A DNA stretch of 64,000 nucleotides. Source: Pseudoteredinibacter isoporae (GTDB lineage: Bacteria; Pseudomonadota; Gammaproteobacteria; Pseudomonadales; Cellvibrionaceae). Below the pieces are notes generated by a model that saw nothing but the letters and a program-made list of their open reading frames with translations, was not told the origin of the DNA and made no database searches. A program made the translations under genes and the position numbers. Of this stretch, positions 45,314 through 52,548 are shown in pieces. The stretch spans positions 310,001 through 374,000 of the forward strand of contig NZ_JAAONY010000001.1 of the NCBI RefSeq assembly GCF_011602085.1, written 5' to 3'. The stretch's first letter is position 1, and the number at the start of each line of letters is the position of its first letter.

Positions 45314-46192
45314 TTACCTGTTATTTTTCAGCAATGCGTAAACCGCACCCATTTCCGGGTTGGCCAAGGGCCGTGATATTCGTTCACGCAATTCGCTGTT
45401 GAGTAAAGGCACCAGGAAAGGTGTGATGCCTCCAACAAATGATAATCGCGGTGGCTGGTATTTTAATATTGAGGCGAGCATGGCCTCAATGTAATCGGTC
45501 GCCTCACGTAAAATACGGGCAGCCTGTTCATCACCGTCTTTATTGGCTGCAAACACCGTTTTCGCCAATTGCGCATAGTGCGCCGAGCTGGCACCAACCA
45601 TTCGAATGGCCAACTCTTCGGGCTTACAGGATAAACTCTCACAAAGTTTATCCATCAATAATGTCGCCGGGCCCATCTCATCCTTGGCCAACAAGGCAGC
45701 CTTCACCGCTTGCAGGCCCAACCAGGCACCGCTGCCTTTATCGCCAACGGGAAAACCATGTCCGCCAAAACTTTTGCTGTGACCATCGACACACACATAT
45801 CCACAGGAGCCAGTCCCGACAATAACCACGGCGCCGTCTTTCCCCTCGTGGGCACCAAGACAGGCCGCATGCCAATCCGTAATCAAACGCATGGAATGAT
45901 AAGGGTGCGACCACTCATTCACTCGTTGAAAAACGTTTTCGAAATTTACCCCGGCCAAGGCCAGGCCAAGTTCAATCTGATGCTGCTGTTGGGATAAACC
46001 TGCCTCGGCCAGCGCTTGCGAACAGGATTCGGTGATCGAATGAATAGCCAGTTGATAATCGACACAGGGGTTAGCCGGCCCGGCCACCGCCGAGCCGAGG
46101 ATTTCCAAGTCATGATTGACAACAACGGCTTTGCATTTGCTGCCTCCCCCGTCCACGCCGAGGTAGAAAGAAGAACTCTGGTTTCGCTGCAC
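45314..46192 (-). CDS. nagK: N-acetylglucosamine kinase (BadF/BadG/BcrA-type ATPase fold)
   Basis: About 292 residues. ASKHA/BadF-type sugar kinase: YLGVDGGGSKCKAVVV (phosphate-1 motif), VIVGTGSCGYV (phosphate-2), GGHGFPVGDKGSGAWLG and LSFVGGITPFL (adenosine motif). It matches eukaryote-like/proteobacterial GlcNAc kinases making GlcNAc-6-phosphate for NagA. The start is placed at the GTG 46192, which has AGGG 8 nt upstream and the usual short N-terminus. The ATG at 46249 has no ribosome site and would leave a leader of only ~15 nt, with its upstream sequence inside the operator. First gene of the kinase-symporter operon. Confidence 0.88.
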   Translation of the reverse strand: MQRNQSSSFYLGVDGGGSKCKAVVVNHDLEILGSAVAGPANPCVDYQLAIHSITESCSQALAEAGLSQQQHQIELGLALAGVNFENVFQRVNEWSHPYHSMRLITDWHAACLGAHEGKDGAVVIVGTGSCGYVCVDGHSKSFGGHGFPVGDKGSGAWLGLQAVKAALLAKDEMGPATLLMDKLCESLSCKPEELAIRMVGASSAHYAQLAKTVFAANKDGDEQAARILREATDYIEAMLASILKYQPPRLSFVGGITPFLVPLLNSELRERISRPLANPEMGAVYALLKNNR

Positions 46193-46250
46193 AGATTTAC
46201 CCTGCTCATTCGGATGTATCGTTTTTATTTCAGGCAAGATTAAAACCATG

Positions 46251-46277
46251 AGACAACGTTGTCAACACGATATTATA
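46251..46277 (-). promoter_or_regulatory. Promoter and NagR operator of the kinase-symporter operon
   Basis: Operator core GACAACGTTGTC at 46252-46263. In the minus sense a perfect TATAAT (46277-46272) lies just upstream, so the operator covers the expected transcription start. No good -35 is seen. The rest of the gap up to 46568 holds no gene or other recognised element. Confidence 0.75.
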
Positions 46278-46568
46278 CAAAACTCGATGTTTAGCGAGAG
46301 CGGAGCCTGTACCCGAGACGGAAAAGGCACACCCTATCTGTGCAGAAACGAGAGCCGGAATCCGCAGGGAATGGCCGCCAGTCTGGGCAATAGGTACTGA
46401 GGTTTGAACGGATGCAGAAGCCCCCAAGACTGCGGCTTATTTCAATAAAATCAACTGATTAGAATCAGCTGAACGATCGAACTAGCCTTGGTTCAAATGG
46501 ACAAGAGGCAAGTTGGAAAACGAGACAGAAGAGCACAGAAAATCGGCGTGTCGTAAAACGGCCGTCCT

Positions 46569-47726
46569 TCAGCTCCACTCACGCTGGCTCAATAGAGGCG
46601 GCAAAATAAACAACCCGGATACAACAAATAGCATTACGCCAAGCCAAATGACGCTAAGGTAATCAGCGCCCTGCAAGAGCGTCGCCGCCAGAGCAGGTGC
46701 GAAAGCCAGTCCCAACATCTGGGCGGCAACACCCAACTGCACAGCCCTGCCCGCATTGTCGAAATCAGCCAGCAGAGCCAACATAAATGGATGGGTTTTG
46801 TTCCAGGCAAAATTAAACAGGCACACCGAGATGGCATAAAGACTCGCCGTAAGATCACCCAGCAGTATCAGCAAAGCCGCCACACTGAATAGAATCCCCA
46901 ACTGCAGGGGAATCAATCGACCATAGCGATTGGCCAACATCGCCGCACAGAAAGCACCCGCGATGCCCAGCAATTGGGAAATCGTTAACCCCCAAGCCAC
47001 ATCATCTTCACTGACTCCACCATCGGTGCCAATCAAAAATAAATAGGTCCAGATCACACCCTGAGCCAGAAAATAGAAAAATAGCGCTGCAATGGCGCTC
47101 CAGGCCAGTGCGTGGGTTTTGCTCGGACTATCGTGTTCCCGTGTCGGACTTTTGGGCATAAACCGCAATACGGCCAATCCGCTCACATTCAAAATGGCCC
47201 AAAATACCAGCAGCGCATCCAGGCCAAGCTCGTGCAAAACCCAAGGCATGGAGGCGAAACCGATCGCGCCGTAAATCAGGATCCACATGATCATAAAACC
47301 GAAATTCCGATCTGGATCGCGACTCAAACCTATGGCAGTAAAACTCAGGGAAATCATGGCGCCGGAGCCCAGCCCTGTCACAAAACGAATGGCAGCGAAG
47401 CTTGTTGAGCTGTCGGGGAACATCGACAATAGGTTACCCACGGTGGATAGCAAAACAGAAAAGAACAGGACACGCTGCCAGTTGAGATGTCGAGCACTGA
47501 ACGTCAGTAGAAAGGTCGCTATGGCAATGCCCCACATTTCCGCCGAGGCCACATAGCCTGCCTGGGCTTCGCTGAATGTCAGTTCGCTCACCAGACCCTG
47601 CACAAAACCGGGCTGCACAATAAACACTGCCGGGCCCAACACCCCAAAGTAAATGGCGGCATAACGGCTGGCCGGACTATCAGGATCGATATCCGCCGAG
47701 GCGTTCAGGTTTGTATTTATTGTCAT
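46569..47726 (-). CDS. MFS transporter linked to the LuxR/aminotransferase module
   Basis: About 385 residues, 12 predicted membrane helices. The ATG at 47726 has GCAGG 7 nt upstream; the longer frame is not supported. The MFS pattern is seen in AEMWGIAIATFLLTFSARHLNWQR (between helices 2 and 3) and GLGSGAMISLSFTAIGLSRDPDR. The substrate is unknown. It is divergent from the LuxR-type regulator and a 22-bp palindrome lies between them, also found before the aminotransferase gene, so it probably imports the substrate of that pathway (inference). Confidence 0.85.
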   Translation of the reverse strand: MTINTNLNASADIDPDSPASRYAAIYFGVLGPAVFIVQPGFVQGLVSELTFSEAQAGYVASAEMWGIAIATFLLTFSARHLNWQRVLFFSVLLSTVGNLLSMFPDSSTSFAAIRFVTGLGSGAMISLSFTAIGLSRDPDRNFGFMIMWILIYGAIGFASMPWVLHELGLDALLVFWAILNVSGLAVLRFMPKSPTREHDSPSKTHALAWSAIAALFFYFLAQGVIWTYLFLIGTDGGVSEDDVAWGLTISQLLGIAGAFCAAMLANRYGRLIPLQLGILFSVAALLILLGDLTASLYAISVCLFNFAWNKTHPFMLALLADFDNAGRAVQLGVAAQMLGLAFAPALAATLLQGADYLSVIWLGVMLFVVSGLFILPPLLSQREWS

Positions 47727-47780
47727 AATACCTGCTCGAATTCGATTTTTAGGCAGTATAGGTAGGGCCCGCACCACACC

Positions 47781-47802
47781 CTATCCACCAAATGGTGGAT
47801 AG
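47781..47802. promoter_or_regulatory. Perfect 22-bp palindrome, likely LuxR-type operator (site 1)
   Basis: Arms CTATCCACCA and TGGTGGATAG around AA. The inner TCCACC-N4-GGTGGA recurs before the aminotransferase gene. It lies between the divergent MFS and luxR-type genes. Confidence 0.8.
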
Positions 47803-47875
47803 CCGCACATCAATGCCGGTCACTTGAACAGAGAGAAATCCCTGTGATAGTTTGAGGGATTAGAGGCGCTTTTAT

Positions 47876-48583
47876 ATGTCGATCGAAACCCCCAGCTCCG
47901 ATTTTCCCCAGCAGTTCCAAACCCAAGCACTCAAGTTGCTGGAAGAGCTTCTGCCGGTCAGTTCGGCCGCTTTTTATTTGCTGGACCCGGAAATGCGCCA
48001 CCGTGGCGTTGTGCTGTCCAATATGCCCCCCGAAGTTGAACGCCGTTACTATGAAGAGTTCAGCAGCCTCGACCCTCTGGACGCCCGAAAATTTCATCAT
48101 CGGGAAGAACGAGTAGCGACAATCGATGAGCAAATGTCTTTCTCCCTGCTTCGCCAAACCATCTACTACCAGGACTTCATGCAGCCCCATGGCCATCGTT
48201 ATGTCGCCGATATGTTCTTTCGCTATGAAGGTTTCGTGATTGCCGTCATTACCTTGTTGCGGCATGAATCTTTGGGTCAATACTCTGAAGAAGAACTCGC
48301 ATTGCTGCGTAAAATGCAACCGTTTCTACAGTACACCCTCAATAGCGTGTATCTGCCCAAACGCGTGGAAGAACGTCAGTCTCTGGGTGATAAATACCAG
48401 CTGACGCCAAGAGAGCTGGATGTCCTGGAACAAATTATTGCCGGGGCCAGCAACAAACAACTCGCCAAGGAATTAAATCTTGGCCTCGCCACAGTTAAAA
48501 CCCATTTGCTGCATATTTTCCAGAAAATGTCCGTCAGTTCTCGAGCGGAGTTGCTGGCCAGAGTCATCGCCGATCTGCGCTGA
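47876..48583 (+). CDS. LuxR-family transcriptional regulator
   Basis: 235 residues. The N-terminal ~165 residues are an unassigned sensor domain (SSAAFYLLDPEMRHRGVVL) with GAF-like strands. Residues ~170-232 are a LuxR/GerE helix-turn-helix (LTPRELDVLEQIIAGASNKQLAKEL, TVKTHLLHIFQKMSVSSRAELLAR). It is not preceded by a luxI-type gene. TCCACC-N4-GGTGGA palindromes flank its operon neighbours, so it likely regulates the MFS and aminotransferase-kinase genes and perhaps itself. GAGG lies 9 nt before the ATG. Confidence 0.88.
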   Translation: MSIETPSSDFPQQFQTQALKLLEELLPVSSAAFYLLDPEMRHRGVVLSNMPPEVERRYYEEFSSLDPLDARKFHHREERVATIDEQMSFSLLRQTIYYQDFMQPHGHRYVADMFFRYEGFVIAVITLLRHESLGQYSEEELALLRKMQPFLQYTLNSVYLPKRVEERQSLGDKYQLTPRELDVLEQIIAGASNKQLAKELNLGLATVKTHLLHIFQKMSVSSRAELLARVIADLR

Positions 48584-48628
48584 TTGTTGACATCAACGCT
48601 TCCGACGCCTGAAGGGAATCTTCGCAAC

Positions 48629-48644
48629 TCCACCATTCGGTGGA
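48629..48644. promoter_or_regulatory. Likely LuxR-type operator (site 2)
   Basis: TCCACC-ATTC-GGTGGA matches the core of the palindrome at 47781-47802 with the same arm sequence and 4-bp spacing. It lies 94 bp before the aminotransferase start and 46 bp after the luxR-type stop. Confidence 0.75.
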
Positions 48645-48737
48645 TGCTGAATTCTCCATCCGCTATCTACCATAAAGCCATTGTCAAAGGACCTACCTCA
48701 CCGTGTAAGTCCGACACTTGGAACAATGGAGCGCAAG

Positions 48738-50030
48738 ATGAAAAACACTCTTCTGGAAAGGCGCAATCACCTGCTGGGTGAACACGCCCCCCTGTTTTAT
48801 GACAAACCTCTCACCTTGATCAAAGGCGAAGGCGTTTGGTTGAGCGATGCCGAAGGCAAACGCTATCTGGATGTGTACAACAATGTTCCCAATGTCGGGC
48901 ATTGTCACCCTCACGTGGTAGAAGCGCTGCAACGACAAGCCAGCCAGATTAATGTTCACAGTCGTTACTTGCACCCGGCTTTGGTGGAATACGGGGAACA
49001 ACTGACCGCCAGCTTTGATCCCAAACTGTCGATGCTGTTTCCAACCTGCTCAGGCAGTGAAGCCAACGAGCTAGCACTGCGCATGGCGAGACAGCATACC
49101 GGCAACATGGGCATCATTTGCAGCAATGCCACTTACCATGGCAATACAGCAGCGGTTGATGAATTAGCCACCTTGTTTAATGGCGGTGAAGCCAAAGGCC
49201 CCAATGTTAAAGCCGTTAATTATCCAGACAGCTATCGCCCCTTGAATGGTTTACGCGGTGAAGCGCTGACCCAGGCCTATGTTCAGCAAATCAAAAATAC
49301 CATTGCCGAATTCCAAGACTCGGACATCGGTTTTGCCGGCCTGCTTTTCTGCCCGATTTTTGCCAATGAAGGCCTCCCTGATGTGCCCGAGCATTACATG
49401 AAGCAAGTTGCCAAACTCGTTCGTGATGCGGGCGGTCTGCTTATTTTCGACGAAGTTCAGTCTGGCTTTGGACGCACCGGCGATATGTGGGCCTTTCAAC
49501 ATATTGACGTGGTGCCCGATATTGTCGTGTTGGGAAAGCCCATGGGTAATGGTCATCCCCTGGCGGGCCTGGTTTGTGATCAGGCACTCGGAAAAGAATT
49601 TCGCTCCCAGGTGATGTATTTCAATACCTTCGCGGGCAATCCGGTTTCTTGCGCAGTGGGCAAAGCGGTGCTGGACGTTATTGAAAACGAAAACCTTTTG
49701 GAAAACTGTCGCAATGTCGGCGGCTACCTCAAGCAGCAGCTTCAGCAGTTATCCAGTCACTATGAAGTCATCGGTGATGTGCGCGGCAGTGGTTTATTTT
49801 TCGGTGTCGAGCTGGTGAAAGATCGCAACAACAAAACACCATCTGCGCTTGCGGCAGCGCATATCGTCAATCGCATGAAAGATCGCGGCGTACTGATCAG
49901 CAAAATTGGCGTTCACGATAATATTCTGAAAATGCGGCCACCGATTTGTTTCGGCCGGGAGCACGCCGATATCCTCTTGAACGAACTTGGTCAGGTGCTG
50001 AACGAAGTATCACGGGAGGGCTTGCTATGA
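48738..50030 (+). CDS. Class III PLP enzyme, AGXT2L/phospho-lyase-like
   Basis: About 430 residues. The start at 48738 has GGAG 6 nt upstream; upstream starts are unsupported. Class III aminotransferase fold: LDVYNNVPNVGHCHPHVV, SGSEANELALRMAR, LLIFDEVQSGFGRTG and the PLP lysine in VLGKPMGNGHPLAG. GKPxGNGHP is characteristic of the AGXT2L group, which includes ethanolamine-phosphate and 5-phosphohydroxylysine phospho-lyases, rather than ordinary transaminases. It overlaps by ATGA the APH-fold kinase gene, the functional partner in such pathways: the kinase phosphorylates an amino alcohol and this enzyme eliminates phosphate. The substrate is unknown. Confidence 0.85.
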   Translation: MKNTLLERRNHLLGEHAPLFYDKPLTLIKGEGVWLSDAEGKRYLDVYNNVPNVGHCHPHVVEALQRQASQINVHSRYLHPALVEYGEQLTASFDPKLSMLFPTCSGSEANELALRMARQHTGNMGIICSNATYHGNTAAVDELATLFNGGEAKGPNVKAVNYPDSYRPLNGLRGEALTQAYVQQIKNTIAEFQDSDIGFAGLLFCPIFANEGLPDVPEHYMKQVAKLVRDAGGLLIFDEVQSGFGRTGDMWAFQHIDVVPDIVVLGKPMGNGHPLAGLVCDQALGKEFRSQVMYFNTFAGNPVSCAVGKAVLDVIENENLLENCRNVGGYLKQQLQQLSSHYEVIGDVRGSGLFFGVELVKDRNNKTPSALAAAHIVNRMKDRGVLISKIGVHDNILKMRPPICFGREHADILLNELGQVLNEVSREGLL

Positions 50031-51043
50031 ACCCACTCGACGCACGCGCCAGCCGAACTACCGAAAAGGGGTTGCTTACAGCAGCCGAGGAAGCTTTGGC
50101 GCTCTGGGGCTTGCAGGGAACGCTGAGCCTGATCAAACATCGTGAAAACGCTGTCTTTGCACTGCGCACAGATTCCGGTGATCGTTTTGCCCTGCGCATT
50201 CACCGAGCCGGCTATCATTGTGATGAAGCATTGCAATCAGAGCTGCAATGGATGATGGCACTGGCCGAGGCCGGTATTTCAGTGCCCACCGTTGTTCCAA
50301 CACCGTGCGGGAAGTTTTTCGCCATTCTCGATTCATCCGCCTTACCCGATGCACGACAGGTCGACCTTTTGGCCTGGGTAGAAGGCGAACAAATTGGTAC
50401 GATTGAAGAACCTTTGGAAGATAACCCCGAACGCGTTCGCTATTGCTACTCAAGCCTGGGGCAGTTGGCGGCTCGACTCCACAACCATTCCGCCCAATGG
50501 ACACTGCCCGAAAATTTCAAACGACATCACTGGGATAAAGACGGGCTGGTTGGCAAACAACCTTTCTGGGGACAGTTCTGGGAATTGAAACGCCTGACCG
50601 ACGATGAACGTGGATGGATCCTGCAAGCCAAAGACAGAATTGCAGCCGAACTGGGCGCACTGGAAAAAACCGCGGAATGCTATGGCATGGTTCACGCGGA
50701 CTTTGTCCCGGAAAATGCGCTATTGCACGGTGAGCATCTGCAATTGATTGATTTCGATGATTCAGGCTTTTCCTGGTATCTGTTTGAACTGGCCACTGCT
50801 CTGTATTTTATTCAAGAGGACAAACACTACGAACTGGCCAAACGCTCATTGATCGAGGGCTACAGACAACACCGCACGCTCAGTGAGGAAGCACTGGAAA
50901 AACTACCGCTCTTTCTCGCAGCCCGAAGTTTAACGTATTTAGGGTGGGCTCATACCCGCGAAGGCAACCCCACAGCGGATGAAATGCAAGAAGAGTTGAT
51001 TGAGCGATGTATGAAAACCATTAAGGCATTTCTGGCTCAGTAG
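50027..51043 (+). CDS. APH-fold small-molecule kinase (hydroxylysine-kinase-like)
   Basis: 338 residues. Aminoglycoside-phosphotransferase fold: early FALRTDSGDRFALRIHR (nucleotide-binding Lys region replaced by Arg-rich strand), catalytic HADFVPENAL (HxDxxxxN) and IDFDDSGFSWYLFELA (metal Asp). Related enzymes phosphorylate hydroxylysine, choline or homoserine. Overlap with the AGXT2L-like gene and a strong GGGAGG ribosome site indicate coupled expression. Its probable role is to phosphorylate the amino alcohol degraded by that enzyme (inference from the known HYKK/AGXT2L pairing). Confidence 0.84.
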   Translation: MNPLDARASRTTEKGLLTAAEEALALWGLQGTLSLIKHRENAVFALRTDSGDRFALRIHRAGYHCDEALQSELQWMMALAEAGISVPTVVPTPCGKFFAILDSSALPDARQVDLLAWVEGEQIGTIEEPLEDNPERVRYCYSSLGQLAARLHNHSAQWTLPENFKRHHWDKDGLVGKQPFWGQFWELKRLTDDERGWILQAKDRIAAELGALEKTAECYGMVHADFVPENALLHGEHLQLIDFDDSGFSWYLFELATALYFIQEDKHYELAKRSLIEGYRQHRTLSEEALEKLPLFLAARSLTYLGWAHTREGNPTADEMQEELIERCMKTIKAFLAQ

Positions 51044-51066
51044 TCATCTCACTCCACCATACTGGC

Positions 51067-51086
51067 AGCGGCCTTTAAAGGCCGCT
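51067..51086 (+). terminator. Palindromic hairpin after the kinase gene
   Basis: AGCGGCCTTTAAAGGCCGCT is a perfect 20-bp palindrome 24 bp after the kinase stop. No long T-tract follows (ATGGGTGGTTTC), so termination may be partial or Rho-dependent. Confidence 0.5.
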
Positions 51087-51434
51087 ATGGGTGGTTTCAG
51101 TAAGAGGATCAGTGAGACCTTTAAGATAAAACTTCTTCCTTTGGTGTCTCGAGCACGAACATGTCGTTATGCTGAAGAGCTAGATGAACCATAACATCAA
51201 AGAATAATAAATAAATCATCTACTTTTTAGATTAAAAATCGATTTAGATTTTAAATAATATACAATTTTTCCATAATCCAAATAGTTTTCAGTAAGAAAG
51301 CGGCGCTTAAAAATTCAGAAGGCTTGACATCGCTTTAAAAATGAATTTATTTTAAGCAGGATTACGAACCAATGTTCCCACTATTGCAATAGCGCATATC
51401 CGCTGCATTAATTGTCAGTTAATAGAGAATAGTT
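51087..51434. other. Gene-free AT-rich stretch
   Basis: 348 bp, markedly AT-rich from about 51180 on. No coding frame with a ribosome site and no repeat was recognised. It marks a compositional shift between the aminotransferase module and the small orphan genes. Confidence 0.5.
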
Positions 51435-51836
51435 ATGAACGAAAATCGATTGCAATTTTTGATAATTACTGCCGAAGAAAACTATGCTCATGCCCGGGAT
51501 CATGAATATCTTCGCGCACAAATAACTTCCATTCTGGTTGCAGCCGCTTTTGTTTTGATAGGATTAGCTATAGGAAATGAAATCTCTAACGAAATACTAA
51601 TTTTTATTTCACTGCTAACAATCTCAATTGGCTTGATTAACCTTTGGTTAAACAAACTGCATACAAATCGATTTAAAAGGCATGTCGAAATCGCGCGAAA
51701 AGCTAAAACCCGAATATTTTTTCTAAGAATTCCCAGCAAAATCAAAAAGTCTGGCAACTTATATTATTCTTGGCAAATTGTTGCTTGTTTGCCAATAGTT
51801 GGTGGCATCAGTCTTTTGCTATTAAAATACTGTTAA
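51435..51836 (+). CDS. Small membrane protein of unknown function
   Basis: 133 residues. Two adjacent hydrophobic helices (ITSILVAAAFVLIGLAIG and ILIFISLLTISIGLINLWL), a basic loop (RFKRHVEIARKAKTRIFFLR) and a C-terminal helix (IVACLPIVGGISLLLL). The layout resembles SLATT-like small membrane proteins, but no family is confirmed. AT-rich composition suggests recent acquisition. The ribosome site is weak (GAGAA). Confidence 0.6.
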   Translation: MNENRLQFLIITAEENYAHARDHEYLRAQITSILVAAAFVLIGLAIGNEISNEILIFISLLTISIGLINLWLNKLHTNRFKRHVEIARKAKTRIFFLRIPSKIKKSGNLYYSWQIVACLPIVGGISLLLLKYC

Positions 51837-51984
51837 TTTATCATTCCCCAGAAACCCGCATCTCAAATGCCATAAGAATATCTTGGTCGCCCACCATGTT
51901 AGTTTTATGGATTGAAAGATTTGGATGTGATAAGTACTGCCTTGCCTTCTATTGAGGCGAGCGCTAAAACCCCAATGAGATCAC

Positions 51985-52314
51985 ATGAATAAGTTATTAT
52001 TTTCAATAATCTTGATTACTTTACTAAATGGTTGTGCTCATAAAAAATCGTCCAATGTAGAAGACTCTATTCTTATACTTAAAATAGACGAGCACGGTTC
52101 GTATTTACATAACGGAAGGAAGCTGGATATCAAGTCCTTTGAAAGCACTGTAAAAGATCTGCCTTCTTCGATATCAAAGCTGAGTGTAGAAGTAAGTAGC
52201 AGCCTTAGCATGAACAACATGTTGAAGCTTTGCACTCCTTTAAGTGAAACGGGTATTGAGCGAGAAATTTACTATATGGATGATCAGGTGAAAAAATATA
52301 TTTATTGTGAGTGA
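51985..52314 (+). CDS. Small lipoprotein of unknown function
   Basis: 109 residues. A lipoprotein signal with lipobox LNGC (Cys17) is followed by an unrecognised ~90-residue domain with several charged strands and a terminal YIYCE. It is AT-rich like the preceding gene and separated from it by 148 bp. GAG lies 6 nt before the ATG. No functional inference is possible from neighbours. Confidence 0.6.
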   Translation: MNKLLFSIILITLLNGCAHKKSSNVEDSILILKIDEHGSYLHNGRKLDIKSFESTVKDLPSSISKLSVEVSSSLSMNNMLKLCTPLSETGIEREIYYMDDQVKKYIYCE

Positions 52315-52368
52315 TTCGCTTGAACTGCACGAGGCGTGCCCAAGACAGAGATATACCATGTGTAAGCT

Positions 52369-52548
52369 TTATCGCGAGCGCGACTCTCTAGAAACTCGCT
52401 CCGCATCGCCCTCGGCCGACACACCATCCATCGAAGACAAAAATGAAAACACAAGCCAAAAGCTGACCGCGAACAACATTACAGCCAGCAATATGATTCC
52501 CAAGCATTGCAGGTAGCGACTCGAATTCAACCAATAATCTTTATGCAT
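52369..52548 (-). CDS. 59-residue single-pass membrane protein coupled to the ABC transporter
   Basis: The ATG at 52548 overlaps the ABC transporter stop by 8 bp and has GGAG 7 nt upstream, a strong coupling arrangement. The protein starts MHKDYWLNSSRYLQ, then one membrane helix (LGIILLAVMLFAVSFWLVFSFL) and a charged tail. It is short enough to be missed by gene callers. It could be a small partner of the transporter; no adaptor (HlyD-type) domain is present. Confidence 0.6.
   Translation of the reverse strand: MHKDYWLNSSRYLQCLGIILLAVMLFAVSFWLVFSFLSSMDGVSAEGDAERVSRESRSR

Noticed and set aside
47810-48319. 169-codon minus-strand frame over the LuxR-type gene
   Set aside because: Antisense to a gene with a clear LuxR DNA-binding domain and ribosome site.
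50133-50504. Antisense frames over the APH-fold kinase
   Set aside because: The plus-strand gene has HxDxxxxN and DxD kinase motifs and is coupled to the upstream gene; the antisense frames have none.
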